DNA of 21,206 bases from Hyphomicrobium_A sp964620915 (GCA_964620915.1 CAZUKP010000053.1:1-21206); one strand, 5' to 3'. Counted from the stretch's first letter, positions 1 to 7,302 are shown. Notes: generated by a model not told the origin, from the sequence alone. Numbers and translations are program-made.

Positions 1-1143
1 CGGCGCGTCAATCATCCGACCGAGATCTTGAACGTCGGTGACACCGTCAAAGTGCAGATCATTCGCATCAATCCCGAGACGCAGCGCATCAGCCTGGGCA
101 TGAAGCAGCTTCAGGCCGATCCATGGCAGTCGATCGAAACCAAGTATCCAGTCGAAACACGCGTCCAGGGTACGGTCACGAATATTGCCGACTACGGTGC
201 CTTCGTTGAGTTGGAGCCGGGCGTTGAAGGCCTGATCCACGTCTCCGAGATGAGCTGGACGAAGAAGAACGTTCACCCCGGAAAGATTGTCTCCACCAGC
301 CAGCAAGTTGAAGTTCAGATTCTTGAGGTCGATCCCGCCAAGCGGCGTATCTCGCTTGGCTTGAAGCAGACGCAAGACAATCCTTGGGAAGCCTTCGTGG
401 CCGTTCATCCCAAGGGGAGCGAGGTCGAAGGGCCGATCCGCAACATCACAGAGTTCGGTCTCTTCATTGGCCTGGATGGCGGCGTGGACGGCATGGTCCA
501 CCTGTCCGACCTCGACTGGACGCGCCAAGGCGACGAAGTGATCAAGGACTTTAAGAAGGGCGATATGGTCAAAGCCCAGGTCCTTGATGTCGATAGCCAG
601 AAAGAGCGCATATCGCTTGGCATCAAGCAGCTGTCTGGCGATCCCATCGACGAGCTTTCCAAGTACAAGAAGGGCGATGCCGTCACGTGCACGGTCGTGG
701 CGGTTCAGGAAAACGGCATTGAGGTCAAAATCGCCGACACCGACATCACCGCCTTCATCAAGCGTTCCGATCTTTCACGCGATCGTTCCGAGCAACGACC
801 GGATCGGTACAACGTTGGTGACAAGGTCGACGCGGCTGTGTTGAGTGTCGACAAGGCTGCGCGCCGCATTGGCGTTTCCGTCAAGTCGCTCGAGATTGCC
901 GAAGAGAAACAGGCGGTGGCCCAGTACGGCTCGTCCGACTCTGGTGCTTCGCTTGGCGACATCTTCAAGGCCGCCATCAAGAAGCGTGGTGCGGGTGACG
1001 CCGATGGAAATGAAGATGACGAGGGCGAAGCTTCTGAGGCCTCGGCGGAAGCCAGCGCTGAATCCGCGGAAGCGGCCGAAAGCAAAGCCCAACAGGAGGG
1101 CGCCGCAGAAGCTAAGGGTGAGGAGACTGAGGAGAACAAATAA
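1..1143 (+). CDS. rpsA: 30S ribosomal protein S1, 3' part (5' end outside window)
   Basis: S1 binds mRNA on the 30S subunit and helps unfold and place it for initiation. The reading frame is open from base 1, so the gene enters from the left; 380 residues are visible and about 190 N-terminal ones are missing, judged from the usual 550-570 residue length. Visible parts are the end of the third S1 repeat, then three more OB-fold S1 repeats at about visible residues 52-123, 139-210 and 225-297. The first two carry the family pattern of a G-x-F core (YGAFVEL, FGLFIGL), a G-hydrophobic-hydrophobic-H-hydrophobic-S segment (GLIHVSE, GMVHLSD) and a closing RISLG. The sixth repeat is more divergent, as is usual for S1. 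A tail from about residue 330 is almost only Ala, Glu, Ser and Asp. A strong terminator follows. The family call is secure; a start at the TTG at base 28 would be wrong. Confidence 0.97.
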   Translation, partial: RRVNHPTEILNVGDTVKVQIIRINPETQRISLGMKQLQADPWQSIETKYPVETRVQGTVTNIADYGAFVELEPGVEGLIHVSEMSWTKKNVHPGKIVSTSQQVEVQILEVDPAKRRISLGLKQTQDNPWEAFVAVHPKGSEVEGPIRNITEFGLFIGLDGGVDGMVHLSDLDWTRQGDEVIKDFKKGDMVKAQVLDVDSQKERISLGIKQLSGDPIDELSKYKKGDAVTCTVVAVQENGIEVKIADTDITAFIKRSDLSRDRSEQRPDRYNVGDKVDAAVLSVDKAARRIGVSVKSLEIAEEKQAVAQYGSSDSGASLGDIFKAAIKKRGAGDADGNEDDEGEASEASAEASAESAEAAESKAQQEGAAEAKGEETEENK

Positions 1144-1187
1144 TCTTTTCTACTCGTCACCTCATGCCCTCGAAAGTGACGGCCCAC

Positions 1188-1231
1188 GCTGCGCGGCATG
1201 AGCACGCCTCATGCCGCGCAGCAGTGTTTTT
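1188..1231 (+). terminator. Intrinsic terminator of rpsA
   Basis: A perfect 15-bp inverted repeat (1188-1202 with 1208-1222, arms GCTGCGCGGCATGAG and its complement) encloses the 5-base loop CACGC. Three further pairs are possible across a bulged A at 1223. The run TTTTT at 1227-1231 follows directly. It lies 45 bases after the rpsA stop and is a textbook Rho-independent terminator that separates rpsA from sppA. Confidence 0.92.
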
Positions 1232-1252
1232 CACGTAGCGGAAATGGACCTT

Positions 1253-1299
1253 GCAGCGTTTGATTGAAGGTCGCGGCGATCTGGCCTAACCTTCGCTGC
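1253..1299 (+). repeat. Imperfect inverted repeat in the leader upstream of sppA
   Basis: GCAGC (1253-1257) and GAAGGT (1266-1271) can pair with ACCTTCGCTGC (1289-1299), giving an 11-bp stem interrupted by an 8-base bulge on the left arm, with a 17-base loop. No T-run follows, so it does not look like a terminator. It ends 47 bases before the sppA start and could be an operator or a structured mRNA leader. No clear -35/-10 pair was found in this gap. Confidence 0.3.
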
Positions 1300-1346
1300 G
1301 AACGAGGTTTTCTTCAAGCGGTGGCCGTTGGGGCCGGAGAGTCATC

Positions 1347-2315
1347 ATGACCCTGGAAACCGAATCCGTCCTCGACCGCCGGCGATTGCGCAGCCGCGTG
1401 ACGTTTTGGCGGGTGCTGGCCCTCGTCGGCATTCTTGCTGCGCTATTTGCGTTTGCGGCCAGTGGCGACCAGTTTGCTCGAGAGCTGGGTCAGCCACAAA
1501 TTGCCCGTGTTTCCATCGTGGGCACAATCCTGGAGAGCCGGAGTCAGCTCAAGCTGCTTAAGAGCTTGACCAAGTCCGACTACGTCAAAGCGGTTTTGGT
1601 GTACGTCAACAGCCCTGGTGGCACCACAACGGGCGGTGAGGCCTTGTTCGTCGCTTTGCGCGAGCTCGCCAAGAAGAAGCCGGTCGTGGCTCAGTTCGGG
1701 ACGGTTGCCGCATCGGCCGGTTACATCGTCGGGCTGGGTGCGGACCACATCGTCTCACGCGGGAATACCGTCACCGGATCGGTCGGCGTCATCTTTCAGT
1801 GGCCTGAGGTATCGGTGCTGCTGGAGAAGATCGGTGTCAAGATCAACGAGGTGAAGAGCGGGCCCCTCAAGGCCAACCCATCCCCATTTGAGCCGCCCGA
1901 TGCCCAAGGCCGCGAAGTGACCGAGGAGATGGTCGCGGATGGGTTCAAGTGGTTCCTTTCGCTGGTCGAAGAACGCCGCGGGATCAAGCCGGAAAATATT
2001 CCAGGGCTTAAGGAAGGCCGTATCTACTCGGGCCGCGAGGCCCTTTCTCTCAATCTCGTCGACGAGATCGGCGGTGAGGACGAGGCGCTGGCTTGGCTGC
2101 AGGAAAAGCGAAATATCGACGGGAGCCTCAAGGTTATCGATTGGGACCCGGCTACTTCCAGTTCGTTTGGGTTGCTGTCATCTCTAGGAGCCTTGGGCGC
2201 CCGTTTCTTTGGGGGAAGCCAAGCCGCCTGGACGCAGTTTCTCGGTCGGGACCCGACCTTGGCCACACTTGGCCTTGACGGCCTCGTCTCCGTTTGGCAC
2301 CCTTCGGAAAATTAA
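1347..2315 (+). CDS. sppA: Signal peptide peptidase SppA, single-domain S49 type
   Basis: This 322-residue membrane serine protease of family S49 is expected to degrade leftover signal peptides in the membrane. Residues 1-21 are basic, residues about 22-39 form one membrane anchor, and the protease domain follows. The SppA signatures are present: VNSPGG at 87-92, the nucleophile Ser123 within AASAGY, and Lys175 within KSGPLK. The Ser-Lys spacing of 52 matches the Ser147/Lys199 dyad of Bacillus SppA, so the dyad looks intact. The length fits the short one-domain form that assembles as a ring, not the roughly 600-residue duplicated form of E. coli. The ATG at 1347 is preceded by GGAGA at 1336-1340. 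It lies behind the rpsA terminator, so it probably has its own promoter, and ihfB follows after 32 bases. Confidence 0.93.
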   Translation: MTLETESVLDRRRLRSRVTFWRVLALVGILAALFAFAASGDQFARELGQPQIARVSIVGTILESRSQLKLLKSLTKSDYVKAVLVYVNSPGGTTTGGEALFVALRELAKKKPVVAQFGTVAASAGYIVGLGADHIVSRGNTVTGSVGVIFQWPEVSVLLEKIGVKINEVKSGPLKANPSPFEPPDAQGREVTEEMVADGFKWFLSLVEERRGIKPENIPGLKEGRIYSGREALSLNLVDEIGGEDEALAWLQEKRNIDGSLKVIDWDPATSSSFGLLSSLGALGARFFGGSQAAWTQFLGRDPTLATLGLDGLVSVWHPSEN

Positions 2316-2347
2316 GGGATTACAGTAATTTGCTTCGGGGCGCGGCA

Positions 2348-2641
2348 ATGATTAAGTCTGAGTTGATCCATAAGATCGCGAACGCGAACAGCCATCTCTA
2401 TCATCGAGACGTGGAGCGCATCGTAAATGTCGTCTTTGACGAGATCGTCGAGGCGTTGACGCGCGGCGATCGAGTGGAGCTGCGCGGCTTCGGGGCATTC
2501 ACGGTAAAGCATCGGGCTGCACGGTTGGGGCGCAATCCGCGCACCGGCGCGACCGTTCCGGTAGATGAAAAATTTGTTCCATTTTTCAAGACCGGCAAGG
2601 AGCTGCGCGACCGCCTCAATGACTCCGAGGACAACGGCTAA
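2348..2641 (+). CDS. ihfB: Integration host factor subunit beta
   Basis: The product of 97 residues pairs with IHF alpha to bind and sharply bend DNA, acting in nucleoid structure, recombination and promoter architecture. The HU/IHF fold is complete: an N-terminal helical part (MIKSELIHKI onward), the GFGAF strand at 47-51, and the beta-arm RNPRTG at 62-67 whose Pro64 is the intercalating residue. The frame is open back to 2294, but the ATG at 2348 gives the family's normal N-terminus, so I chose it. The ribosome binding site is poor (GGGGCG at about 2338-2343). It sits 32 bases after sppA and 21 before lapA. The rpsA, ihfB, lapA order recalls E. coli, here with sppA inserted. Confidence 0.96.
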   Translation: MIKSELIHKIANANSHLYHRDVERIVNVVFDEIVEALTRGDRVELRGFGAFTVKHRAARLGRNPRTGATVPVDEKFVPFFKTGKELRDRLNDSEDNG

Positions 2642-2662
2642 CCAAAGCTGGAGCTTGACGAC

Positions 2663-3013
2663 GTGCTGCGACGGATTGTTTGGCTCCTGATCGCCTTTCC
2701 GGTGGGCCTCCTGCTCGTCATGCTGGCGGTTGCCAATCGCCATGACGTGGCGCTCGTTCTTGACCCTTTCCAGCCTGAAGCGCCCGCACTTTCGTTCGTG
2801 ATGCCGTTTTATGTTTTTCTCTTCGGCACCCTGATCATCGGTGTGCTCTTAGGAGGCTTTGCGACGTGGGTCAGCCAGGGCCATTGGCGCCGGAACGCAC
2901 GCCGGCAAGCCCGAGAAGCGGCCCGATGGCATGGTGAGGCTGACAGGCTCGCGCGCGAGCGGGATTTGCAGGCCGCCGCAAACGCCAAACAACTTGCCGT
3001 CGCTAGCCAGTAA
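2663..3013 (+). CDS. lapA: LapA-domain (DUF1049) inner-membrane protein
   Basis: This is a small 116-residue membrane protein with two hydrophobic segments at about 4-24 and 45-70. Between them is the short periplasmic turn with N-R-H-D-V-A-L-V, the LapA/DUF1049 pattern. The C-terminal part (75-110) is rich in Arg, Ala and Glu and is probably a cytoplasmic coiled coil. In gammaproteobacteria LapA works with LapB to control LPS synthesis through LpxC turnover; no lapB follows here, so the exact role is inferred only from family and position. The start is a GTG at 2663 with GGAG at 2650-2653. The position right behind ihfB matches E. coli (ihfB-lapA) and supports the family call. Confidence 0.85.
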   Translation: MLRRIVWLLIAFPVGLLLVMLAVANRHDVALVLDPFQPEAPALSFVMPFYVFLFGTLIIGVLLGGFATWVSQGHWRRNARRQAREAARWHGEADRLARERDLQAAANAKQLAVASQ

Positions 3014-3068
3014 GCGGCCCCTGAAGGCGGCCTAAAACTCACCACATGTAAACGGACTTGGCAGCGCC

Positions 3069-3076
3069 CTATATTG
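3069..3076 (+). promoter_or_regulatory. Candidate -10 element upstream of trpF
   Basis: CTATATTG lies 60 bases before the trpF start, in the 122-base lapA-trpF gap. Its core TATATT resembles a vegetative -10 box. The base sequence 17 upstream (TGTAAA) is a poor -35, and TTGGCA at 3058-3063 is only 6 bases away, too close. There is no short Trp-rich leader peptide or attenuator in this gap. Confidence 0.25.
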
Positions 3077-3135
3077 GGTTTCTCACATCGAGACGGCGCC
3101 CGCGATAAGAAGCAAAGACTGGGCGCGCGGACACA

Positions 3136-3798
3136 ATGATGACGACGAGAGTGAAAATCTGCGGATTGAAGACCGAGCCCGCACTCGAAGCCGCCCTCAG
3201 CGGTGGTGCCGATTACGTCGGTCTTGTCTTTCACGCGGCCAGCCCGCGATATGTCGATCTCGACACGGCACGAAAACTGGCGGACAAGGCGCGCGGGCGC
3301 GCAAAGATTGTCGCCTTGTTCGTCGATCCTGACGACCAGCAATTGGACGAGGTGATCACGGCAGCCAATCCCGATGTCATTCAACTGCACGGTAGCGAGA
3401 GGCCAGAACGTGTCGCTGCAATAAAGGAGCGATTCAAACGCCCGGTTTTGAAGGCCATCAAGGTCAAGGGACCGGCCGATGCCGAAACCGCGCTAGCTTA
3501 CGCAGACAGTGCCGACCTGATTCTCTTCGACGCCAAGGCGCCTGAAGACCAGGACGGCACTCTGCCGGGTGGGAACGGTGTAGCCTTCGATTGGAGGGCG
3601 CTCGAGAGCGTTCGCGGCAAGCTCGACTACATGCTTGCCGGAGGGCTCACTCCTTTGAATGTCGCAGAAGCCATCCGATTAACAGGGGCCAAGTCGGTCG
3701 ACGTCTCATCCGGGGTCGAAAGCAGCCCCGGCCAGAAAGACAGTGAGCTTATCCGCCGCTTCCTTAACGCGGCAAAGACCGCTAAGCAGTCAGCATAA
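3136..3798 (+). CDS. trpF: Phosphoribosylanthranilate isomerase
   Basis: This 220-residue TIM-barrel enzyme converts N-(5-phosphoribosyl)anthranilate to CdRP in tryptophan synthesis, by an Amadori rearrangement. The acid-base pair is present: Cys9 in VKICGLK and Asp132 in LILFDAK. Other family marks are DYVGLVF near 26-32, VIQLHG at 81-86, GGNG near 145-148 and a C-terminal phosphate-binding LAGGL and DVSSGVE. Two ATG codons stand in tandem (3136 and 3139) and no strong ribosome binding site precedes them; either could be used. It is a stand-alone enzyme, not fused to TrpC as in E. coli. trpB begins 30 bases later, so co-transcription is likely. Confidence 0.96.
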   Translation: MMTTRVKICGLKTEPALEAALSGGADYVGLVFHAASPRYVDLDTARKLADKARGRAKIVALFVDPDDQQLDEVITAANPDVIQLHGSERPERVAAIKERFKRPVLKAIKVKGPADAETALAYADSADLILFDAKAPEDQDGTLPGGNGVAFDWRALESVRGKLDYMLAGGLTPLNVAEAIRLTGAKSVDVSSGVESSPGQKDSELIRRFLNAAKTAKQSA

Positions 3799-3815
3799 CG
3801 GCCGCACGAGCCGGC

Positions 3816-3820
3816 AAGGA
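3816..3820 (+). promoter_or_regulatory. Shine-Dalgarno sequence of trpB
   Basis: AAGGA with 8 bases to the ATG at 3829. Two more in-frame ATG codons follow at 3835 and 3847, and the spacing favours the first, though AGGAA inside the gene also lies just before the third. Confidence 0.6.
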
Positions 3821-3828
3821 AACCGTTC

Positions 3829-5070
3829 ATGGCGATGACAGGAAAAATGGCCAAAGAAGCAAAGCTAAACACCTTCCAAGGTGGTCCCGATGAGCGCGGG
3901 CACTTCGGACTGTTCGGTGGCCGCTTTGTTGCCGAGACGCTGATGCCGTTGATCCTCGATTTGCAGCGCGCCTATGACGAAGCCAAAGCAGACCCTACGT
4001 ATTACGCCGAGCTGAACGACCTCAATGCCCATTACTCCGGACGGCCTAGCCCACTCTATTTCGCTGAGCGCCTGACCGAGCATTTCGGCGGCGCCAAGGT
4101 CTATTTTAAGCGCGACGAACTCAATCATACGGGCTCTCACAAGATCAATAATTGTCTTGGCCAGATTCTGCTCGCACGGCGCATGGGGAAAACGCGCATC
4201 ATCGCCGAAACGGGCGCTGGGCAACACGGCGTTGCAGTGGCGACCGTTTGCGCGCGTTTCGGGCTGCCATGCGAGGTCTTCATGGGCGCAACCGACGTGG
4301 AGCGCCAGAAGCCGAACGTCTTTCGCATGGGGTTGTTGGGTGCCAAGGTAAACCCGGTGACAAGCGGCGCCGGTACGCTCAAGGACGCCATGAACGAAGC
4401 CTTGCGCGACTGGGTCACGAACGTGCGCGACACCTACTACATCATCGGCACGGTTGCGGGTCCGCATCCCTACCCGGAGATGGTGCGGGATTTCCAGTCG
4501 GTTATCGGCAAGGAGCTGCGCGAGCAGATGATGGAGCGCGAAGGCCGACTTCCCGACACGCTCGTTGCGTGCATCGGTGGCGGTTCAAACGCGATGGGGC
4601 TCTTTCACCCCTTCCTCGACGATGAGACCGTGAAGATCTATGGCGTCGAGGCGGGCGGCCACGGCCTCGATGTGCCCAATGGACACGCCGCATCCATGAA
4701 CGGCGGCAAGCCCGGCGTCTTGCATGGCAACCGGACTTACTTGTTGCAGGACGACGACGGGCAGATCCTCGAAGGCCACTCGATCTCTGCTGGTCTTGAT
4801 TACCCAGGCGTTGGCCCTGAGCACGCGTGGCTCAAAGATAGCGGCCGCGTTACCTACGTGTCGGCGACGGACACCGAGGCGCTCGACGCCTTTCAGATGT
4901 GCACCAAGCTCGAAGGCATCATTCCGGCGTTGGAGCCCTCGCATGCCTTGGCCTACGTCAAGAAGCTCGCGCCGACACTGCCGAAGGACAATCTGCTGGT
5001 GATGAACATGTGCGGGCGCGGAGACAAGGACATCTTCGCAGTCGCCGGTCATCTCGGCATGGACCTCTAG
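3829..5070 (+). CDS. trpB: Tryptophan synthase beta chain
   Basis: This 413-residue PLP enzyme condenses indole with serine to make tryptophan as part of the alpha2-beta2 complex with TrpA. The PLP-binding lysine is Lys105 in HTGSHKINN. The substrate carboxylate loop AETGAGQHG lies at 126-134 with the catalytic Glu127, and the PLP phosphate loop GGGSNAMG at 250-257. The chain is slightly longer than the roughly 400-residue norm because of a polar N-terminal extension; the extension shrinks if the third ATG at 3847 is the true start. The first ATG has the better spaced ribosome binding site. It sits between trpF and trpA, 56 bases before the latter, in the usual trpFBA order. No key residue is missing. 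Confidence 0.98.
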   Translation: MAMTGKMAKEAKLNTFQGGPDERGHFGLFGGRFVAETLMPLILDLQRAYDEAKADPTYYAELNDLNAHYSGRPSPLYFAERLTEHFGGAKVYFKRDELNHTGSHKINNCLGQILLARRMGKTRIIAETGAGQHGVAVATVCARFGLPCEVFMGATDVERQKPNVFRMGLLGAKVNPVTSGAGTLKDAMNEALRDWVTNVRDTYYIIGTVAGPHPYPEMVRDFQSVIGKELREQMMEREGRLPDTLVACIGGGSNAMGLFHPFLDDETVKIYGVEAGGHGLDVPNGHAASMNGGKPGVLHGNRTYLLQDDDGQILEGHSISAGLDYPGVGPEHAWLKDSGRVTYVSATDTEALDAFQMCTKLEGIIPALEPSHALAYVKKLAPTLPKDNLLVMNMCGRGDKDIFAVAGHLGMDL

Positions 5071-5071
5071 A

Positions 5072-5097
5072 GGAGCGTTCTGCGCACGCAGCACTCC
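5072..5097 (+). repeat. Imperfect hairpin in the trpB-trpA gap
   Basis: GGAG (5072-5075) and CTGC (5080-5083) can pair with GCAG (5088-5091) and CTCC (5094-5097) around the loop GCAC, with a small asymmetric internal loop. There is no T-run, so it should not stop transcription; it could slow decay or modulate trpA translation. It is weak on its own. Confidence 0.25.
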
Positions 5098-5126
5098 GCA
5101 TTCACGGATCGCATCCAGAGAACCAC

Positions 5127-5954
5127 ATGGCAAAAGAAACGCGTATCGATCGCCGCTTCGCGAAGCTGAAGCAGGAGGGGCGTGCAGGGCTTGTGACGTT
5201 CGTTACGGCCGGCGATCCAGATTTTGAGACGTCGAAGGAAATTCTCCTTGGGCTCCCGGGCGCAGGCGCCGACCTAATCGAGATCGGCATGCCTTTTTCT
5301 GATCCGATGGCGGACGGACCCGCCATTCAGGCTTCGTCACTTCGTGCGCTCAAGGCTGGGCACAAGATGGCAGCGACGCTCCAACTCGTGTCCGAATTCC
5401 GCAAATCCGACGATGAAACGCCGATTGTCTTGATGGGCTACTACAACCCAATCTACGTCTACCCCAACGAAAAGTTCCTGGAAGACGCCGTCGCGGCCGG
5501 GGTCGACGGCCTGATCGTGGTCGATTTGCCCCCCGAGGCCGACGATGAGCTCTGCATCCCGGCAAATCAGCGTGGGCTGAACTTTATTCGCTTGGCCACT
5601 CCCACAACGGACGCAAAGCGCCTCCCAGTCGTTCTCACCAACACATCTGGATTCCTTTATTACGTCTCAATTACCGGTATTACGGGCACAGCAGCTCCGG
5701 ATGTTAACGCAGTTCACACGCAAATCCGGCAAATAAGGGAGGCGACGCCCCTTCCCGTGGCCGTTGGTTTTGGCGTAAAGACGCCAGAACAGGCCAAGGC
5801 GCTTGCTGAAGGAGCTGACGCGGTTGTGGTCGGCTCGGCGCTGGTAAGCGCCATCGAGCAAAGCCTGGGACCGGAGGGGCGATCCACTCGCAAGACGGTG
5901 CCATCTGTCCTAGATTTGGTGAAGTCCCTTGCTGGAGCACTCAAAGCCGCGTGA
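5127..5954 (+). CDS. trpA: Tryptophan synthase alpha chain
   Basis: This 275-residue TIM barrel cleaves indole-3-glycerol phosphate and passes indole to TrpB through the intersubunit tunnel. The catalytic Glu52 and Asp63 lie in EIGMPFSDPMADGP, 11 residues apart as in the Salmonella enzyme (Glu49/Asp60). The phosphate-binding end of the barrel is visible as GFGVKTPEQ and VVGSALV. The frame is open far upstream into trpB, but the ATG at 5127 gives the usual N-terminus with R-x-x-x-x-F-x-x-L followed by VTFVTAGDP. A weak purine stretch (CAGAGA) precedes it. It is the last trp gene; the following 169-base gap shows no convincing terminator before accD. Confidence 0.97.
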   Translation: MAKETRIDRRFAKLKQEGRAGLVTFVTAGDPDFETSKEILLGLPGAGADLIEIGMPFSDPMADGPAIQASSLRALKAGHKMAATLQLVSEFRKSDDETPIVLMGYYNPIYVYPNEKFLEDAVAAGVDGLIVVDLPPEADDELCIPANQRGLNFIRLATPTTDAKRLPVVLTNTSGFLYYVSITGITGTAAPDVNAVHTQIRQIREATPLPVAVGFGVKTPEQAKALAEGADAVVVGSALVSAIEQSLGPEGRSTRKTVPSVLDLVKSLAGALKAA

Positions 5955-6060
5955 AGCGTGCCCTGTTGGATGTTTTTGACAGCCTCGCTGCGGCCGACGC
6001 GGCTTGAATTGATACCGAATGCGACCAAGTTGCTCGGTCCGTACGGTTCATATGTTACTT

Positions 6061-6066
6061 TATAAT
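6061..6066 (+). promoter_or_regulatory. Candidate -10 box upstream of accD
   Basis: A perfect TATAAT lies in a stretch richer in A and T than its surroundings (about 6046-6070), 57 bases before the accD start. The hexamer 17 bases upstream (TCCGTA) is not a recognisable -35. The nearest perfect TTGACA (5976-5981) is 79 bases away and cannot be its partner. Transcription from here would start near 6073. Confidence 0.35.
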
Positions 6067-6123
6067 TCACATGGCTCAGGCTTGCTTGTCTTGGAGCCAG
6101 TCAGCGTTGAGAGGCGTTAAAGC

Positions 6124-7236
6124 GTGAATTGGATCAACAGTGTTGTCCGGCCCAAGATCCGCAGCTTCCTAACGACGAAGCGCGAGGTGCCCGACAATCT
6201 TTGGGTCAAGTGTCCCGAGACTGGCCAGATGGTCTTCTACAAGGACCTGGAGGCCAACCAATTCGTGGTGCCGGGCTCCGGCTTCCACATGCGCATGTCT
6301 GCCGACGCGCGGCTTCGCCAACTGTTCGATGATGGTGTGTGGGGAAAGGTCGAAGTTCCCACCGTTCCCCAGGACCCCCTGAAGTTCCGCGACGGGCGTC
6401 GTTACACGGATCGTTTGCGGGATGCCAAAGCGATAACCGAATTGGATGATGCCGTCCTTGTGGGTGAGGGTACGCTCGATGGTTTGACCATCGTTGCGGC
6501 TGCGCAGGATTTCCGTTTCATGGCCGGTTCGCTCGGGATGGCAGCGGGCGAAGCGGTGATTGCTGGCATGTTGCGCGCAGTCGAGAGGAAGTCCCCCTTC
6601 ATCCTATTCGCCGCCTCCGGCGGCGCGCGCATGCAGGAAGGCATTCTGTCCCTAATGCAGATGCCGCGCACCACCATCGCCGTTCAGCGTCTGCGCGAGG
6701 CCGGTCTGCCCTACATCGTCGTCCTCACAGATCCGACGACTGGTGGTGTTACGGCGTCCTACGCAATGCTTGGAGACATTCATATCGCTGAGCCTGGTGC
6801 GTTGATCTGTTTTGCAGGCCCCCGAGTCATTCAGCAGACAATCCGTGAGCAATTGCCCGAAGGCTTCCAGCGCGCAGAGTATCTGTTGGAGCACGGCATG
6901 ATCGACATGGTCGTGCATCGCCACAAGTTGCGCGAGACGTTGGGCACGCTCTGTCAGCTGTTGATGGTGCAGAAGCTGCCATTGGGCAAGACGAAGCAGT
7001 ATGCCAAGCGCCCGCGCCTCAATGGCAAAGCCTATGTGAATGGCGAGGCAGTCGACAACAAAGTGATAAGCACGATTGACCAGCCCGAAGCAGAAGCCGT
7101 CATCGAACCGGAGATCCTGGGCCCCGACGAAGAATTCAATCCCTCGCGTCTTGAGTCGCGATCGCAAACAATACCCAACGACGATGAAGTGATCACGACG
7201 CAGCCTCCGCCGAGCGACGATGAGAAGCACAGCTAA
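6124..7236 (+). CDS. accD: Acetyl-CoA carboxylase carboxyltransferase subunit beta
   Basis: AccD pairs with AccA to move the carboxyl group from biotin to acetyl-CoA, giving malonyl-CoA for fatty-acid synthesis. The carboxyltransferase core runs from about residue 85 to 285, with FAASGGARMQEG and TDPTTGGVTASYAMLGD as clear signatures. The N-terminal zinc ribbon is degenerate: aligned with E. coli Cys27/30/46/49 only the first cysteine (Cys30) remains, and Thr33, Val49 and Ser52 take the other places. From memory this is usual in Rhizobiales AccD. After the core comes an acidic, proline-containing tail of about 80 residues, making 370 residues against about 300 in E. coli. The start is GTG at 6124 with GAGAGG at 6109-6114 (9-base spacing). 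It lies between trpA and folC; E. coli also has accD-folC. Confidence 0.96.
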   Translation: MNWINSVVRPKIRSFLTTKREVPDNLWVKCPETGQMVFYKDLEANQFVVPGSGFHMRMSADARLRQLFDDGVWGKVEVPTVPQDPLKFRDGRRYTDRLRDAKAITELDDAVLVGEGTLDGLTIVAAAQDFRFMAGSLGMAAGEAVIAGMLRAVERKSPFILFAASGGARMQEGILSLMQMPRTTIAVQRLREAGLPYIVVLTDPTTGGVTASYAMLGDIHIAEPGALICFAGPRVIQQTIREQLPEGFQRAEYLLEHGMIDMVVHRHKLRETLGTLCQLLMVQKLPLGKTKQYAKRPRLNGKAYVNGEAVDNKVISTIDQPEAEAVIEPEILGPDEEFNPSRLESRSQTIPNDDEVITTQPPPSDDEKHS

Positions 7237-7274
7237 TTCAATACGTGCCGGGGCATCTCGTCGAAATATTCATC

Positions 7275-7283
7275 TGCTACAAT
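7275..7283 (+). promoter_or_regulatory. Candidate extended -10 upstream of folC
   Basis: TGCTACAAT has the TG-N plus TATAAT-like layout of an extended -10, which can act without a good -35. It lies in the 141-base accD-folC gap, 95 bases before the folC start. Supported by motif only. Confidence 0.25.
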
Positions 7284-7302
7284 CAGAGATATTGAAACGA
7301 GC

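Noticed and set aside
2294..2347. Longer N-terminus for IHF beta from ATG at 2294
   Set aside because: It would overlap the sppA end and add 18 residues that no IHF or HU protein has; the ATG at 2348 gives the standard start.
3014..3135. Tryptophan attenuator before trpF
   Set aside because: No leader frame with Trp codons and no competing hairpins with a T-run; the only ATG in the right place is followed at once by TAA.
5976..6066. TTGACA and TATAAT as one promoter upstream of accD
   Set aside because: The two boxes are 79 bases apart, far from the usual 16-18, so they cannot form one promoter.
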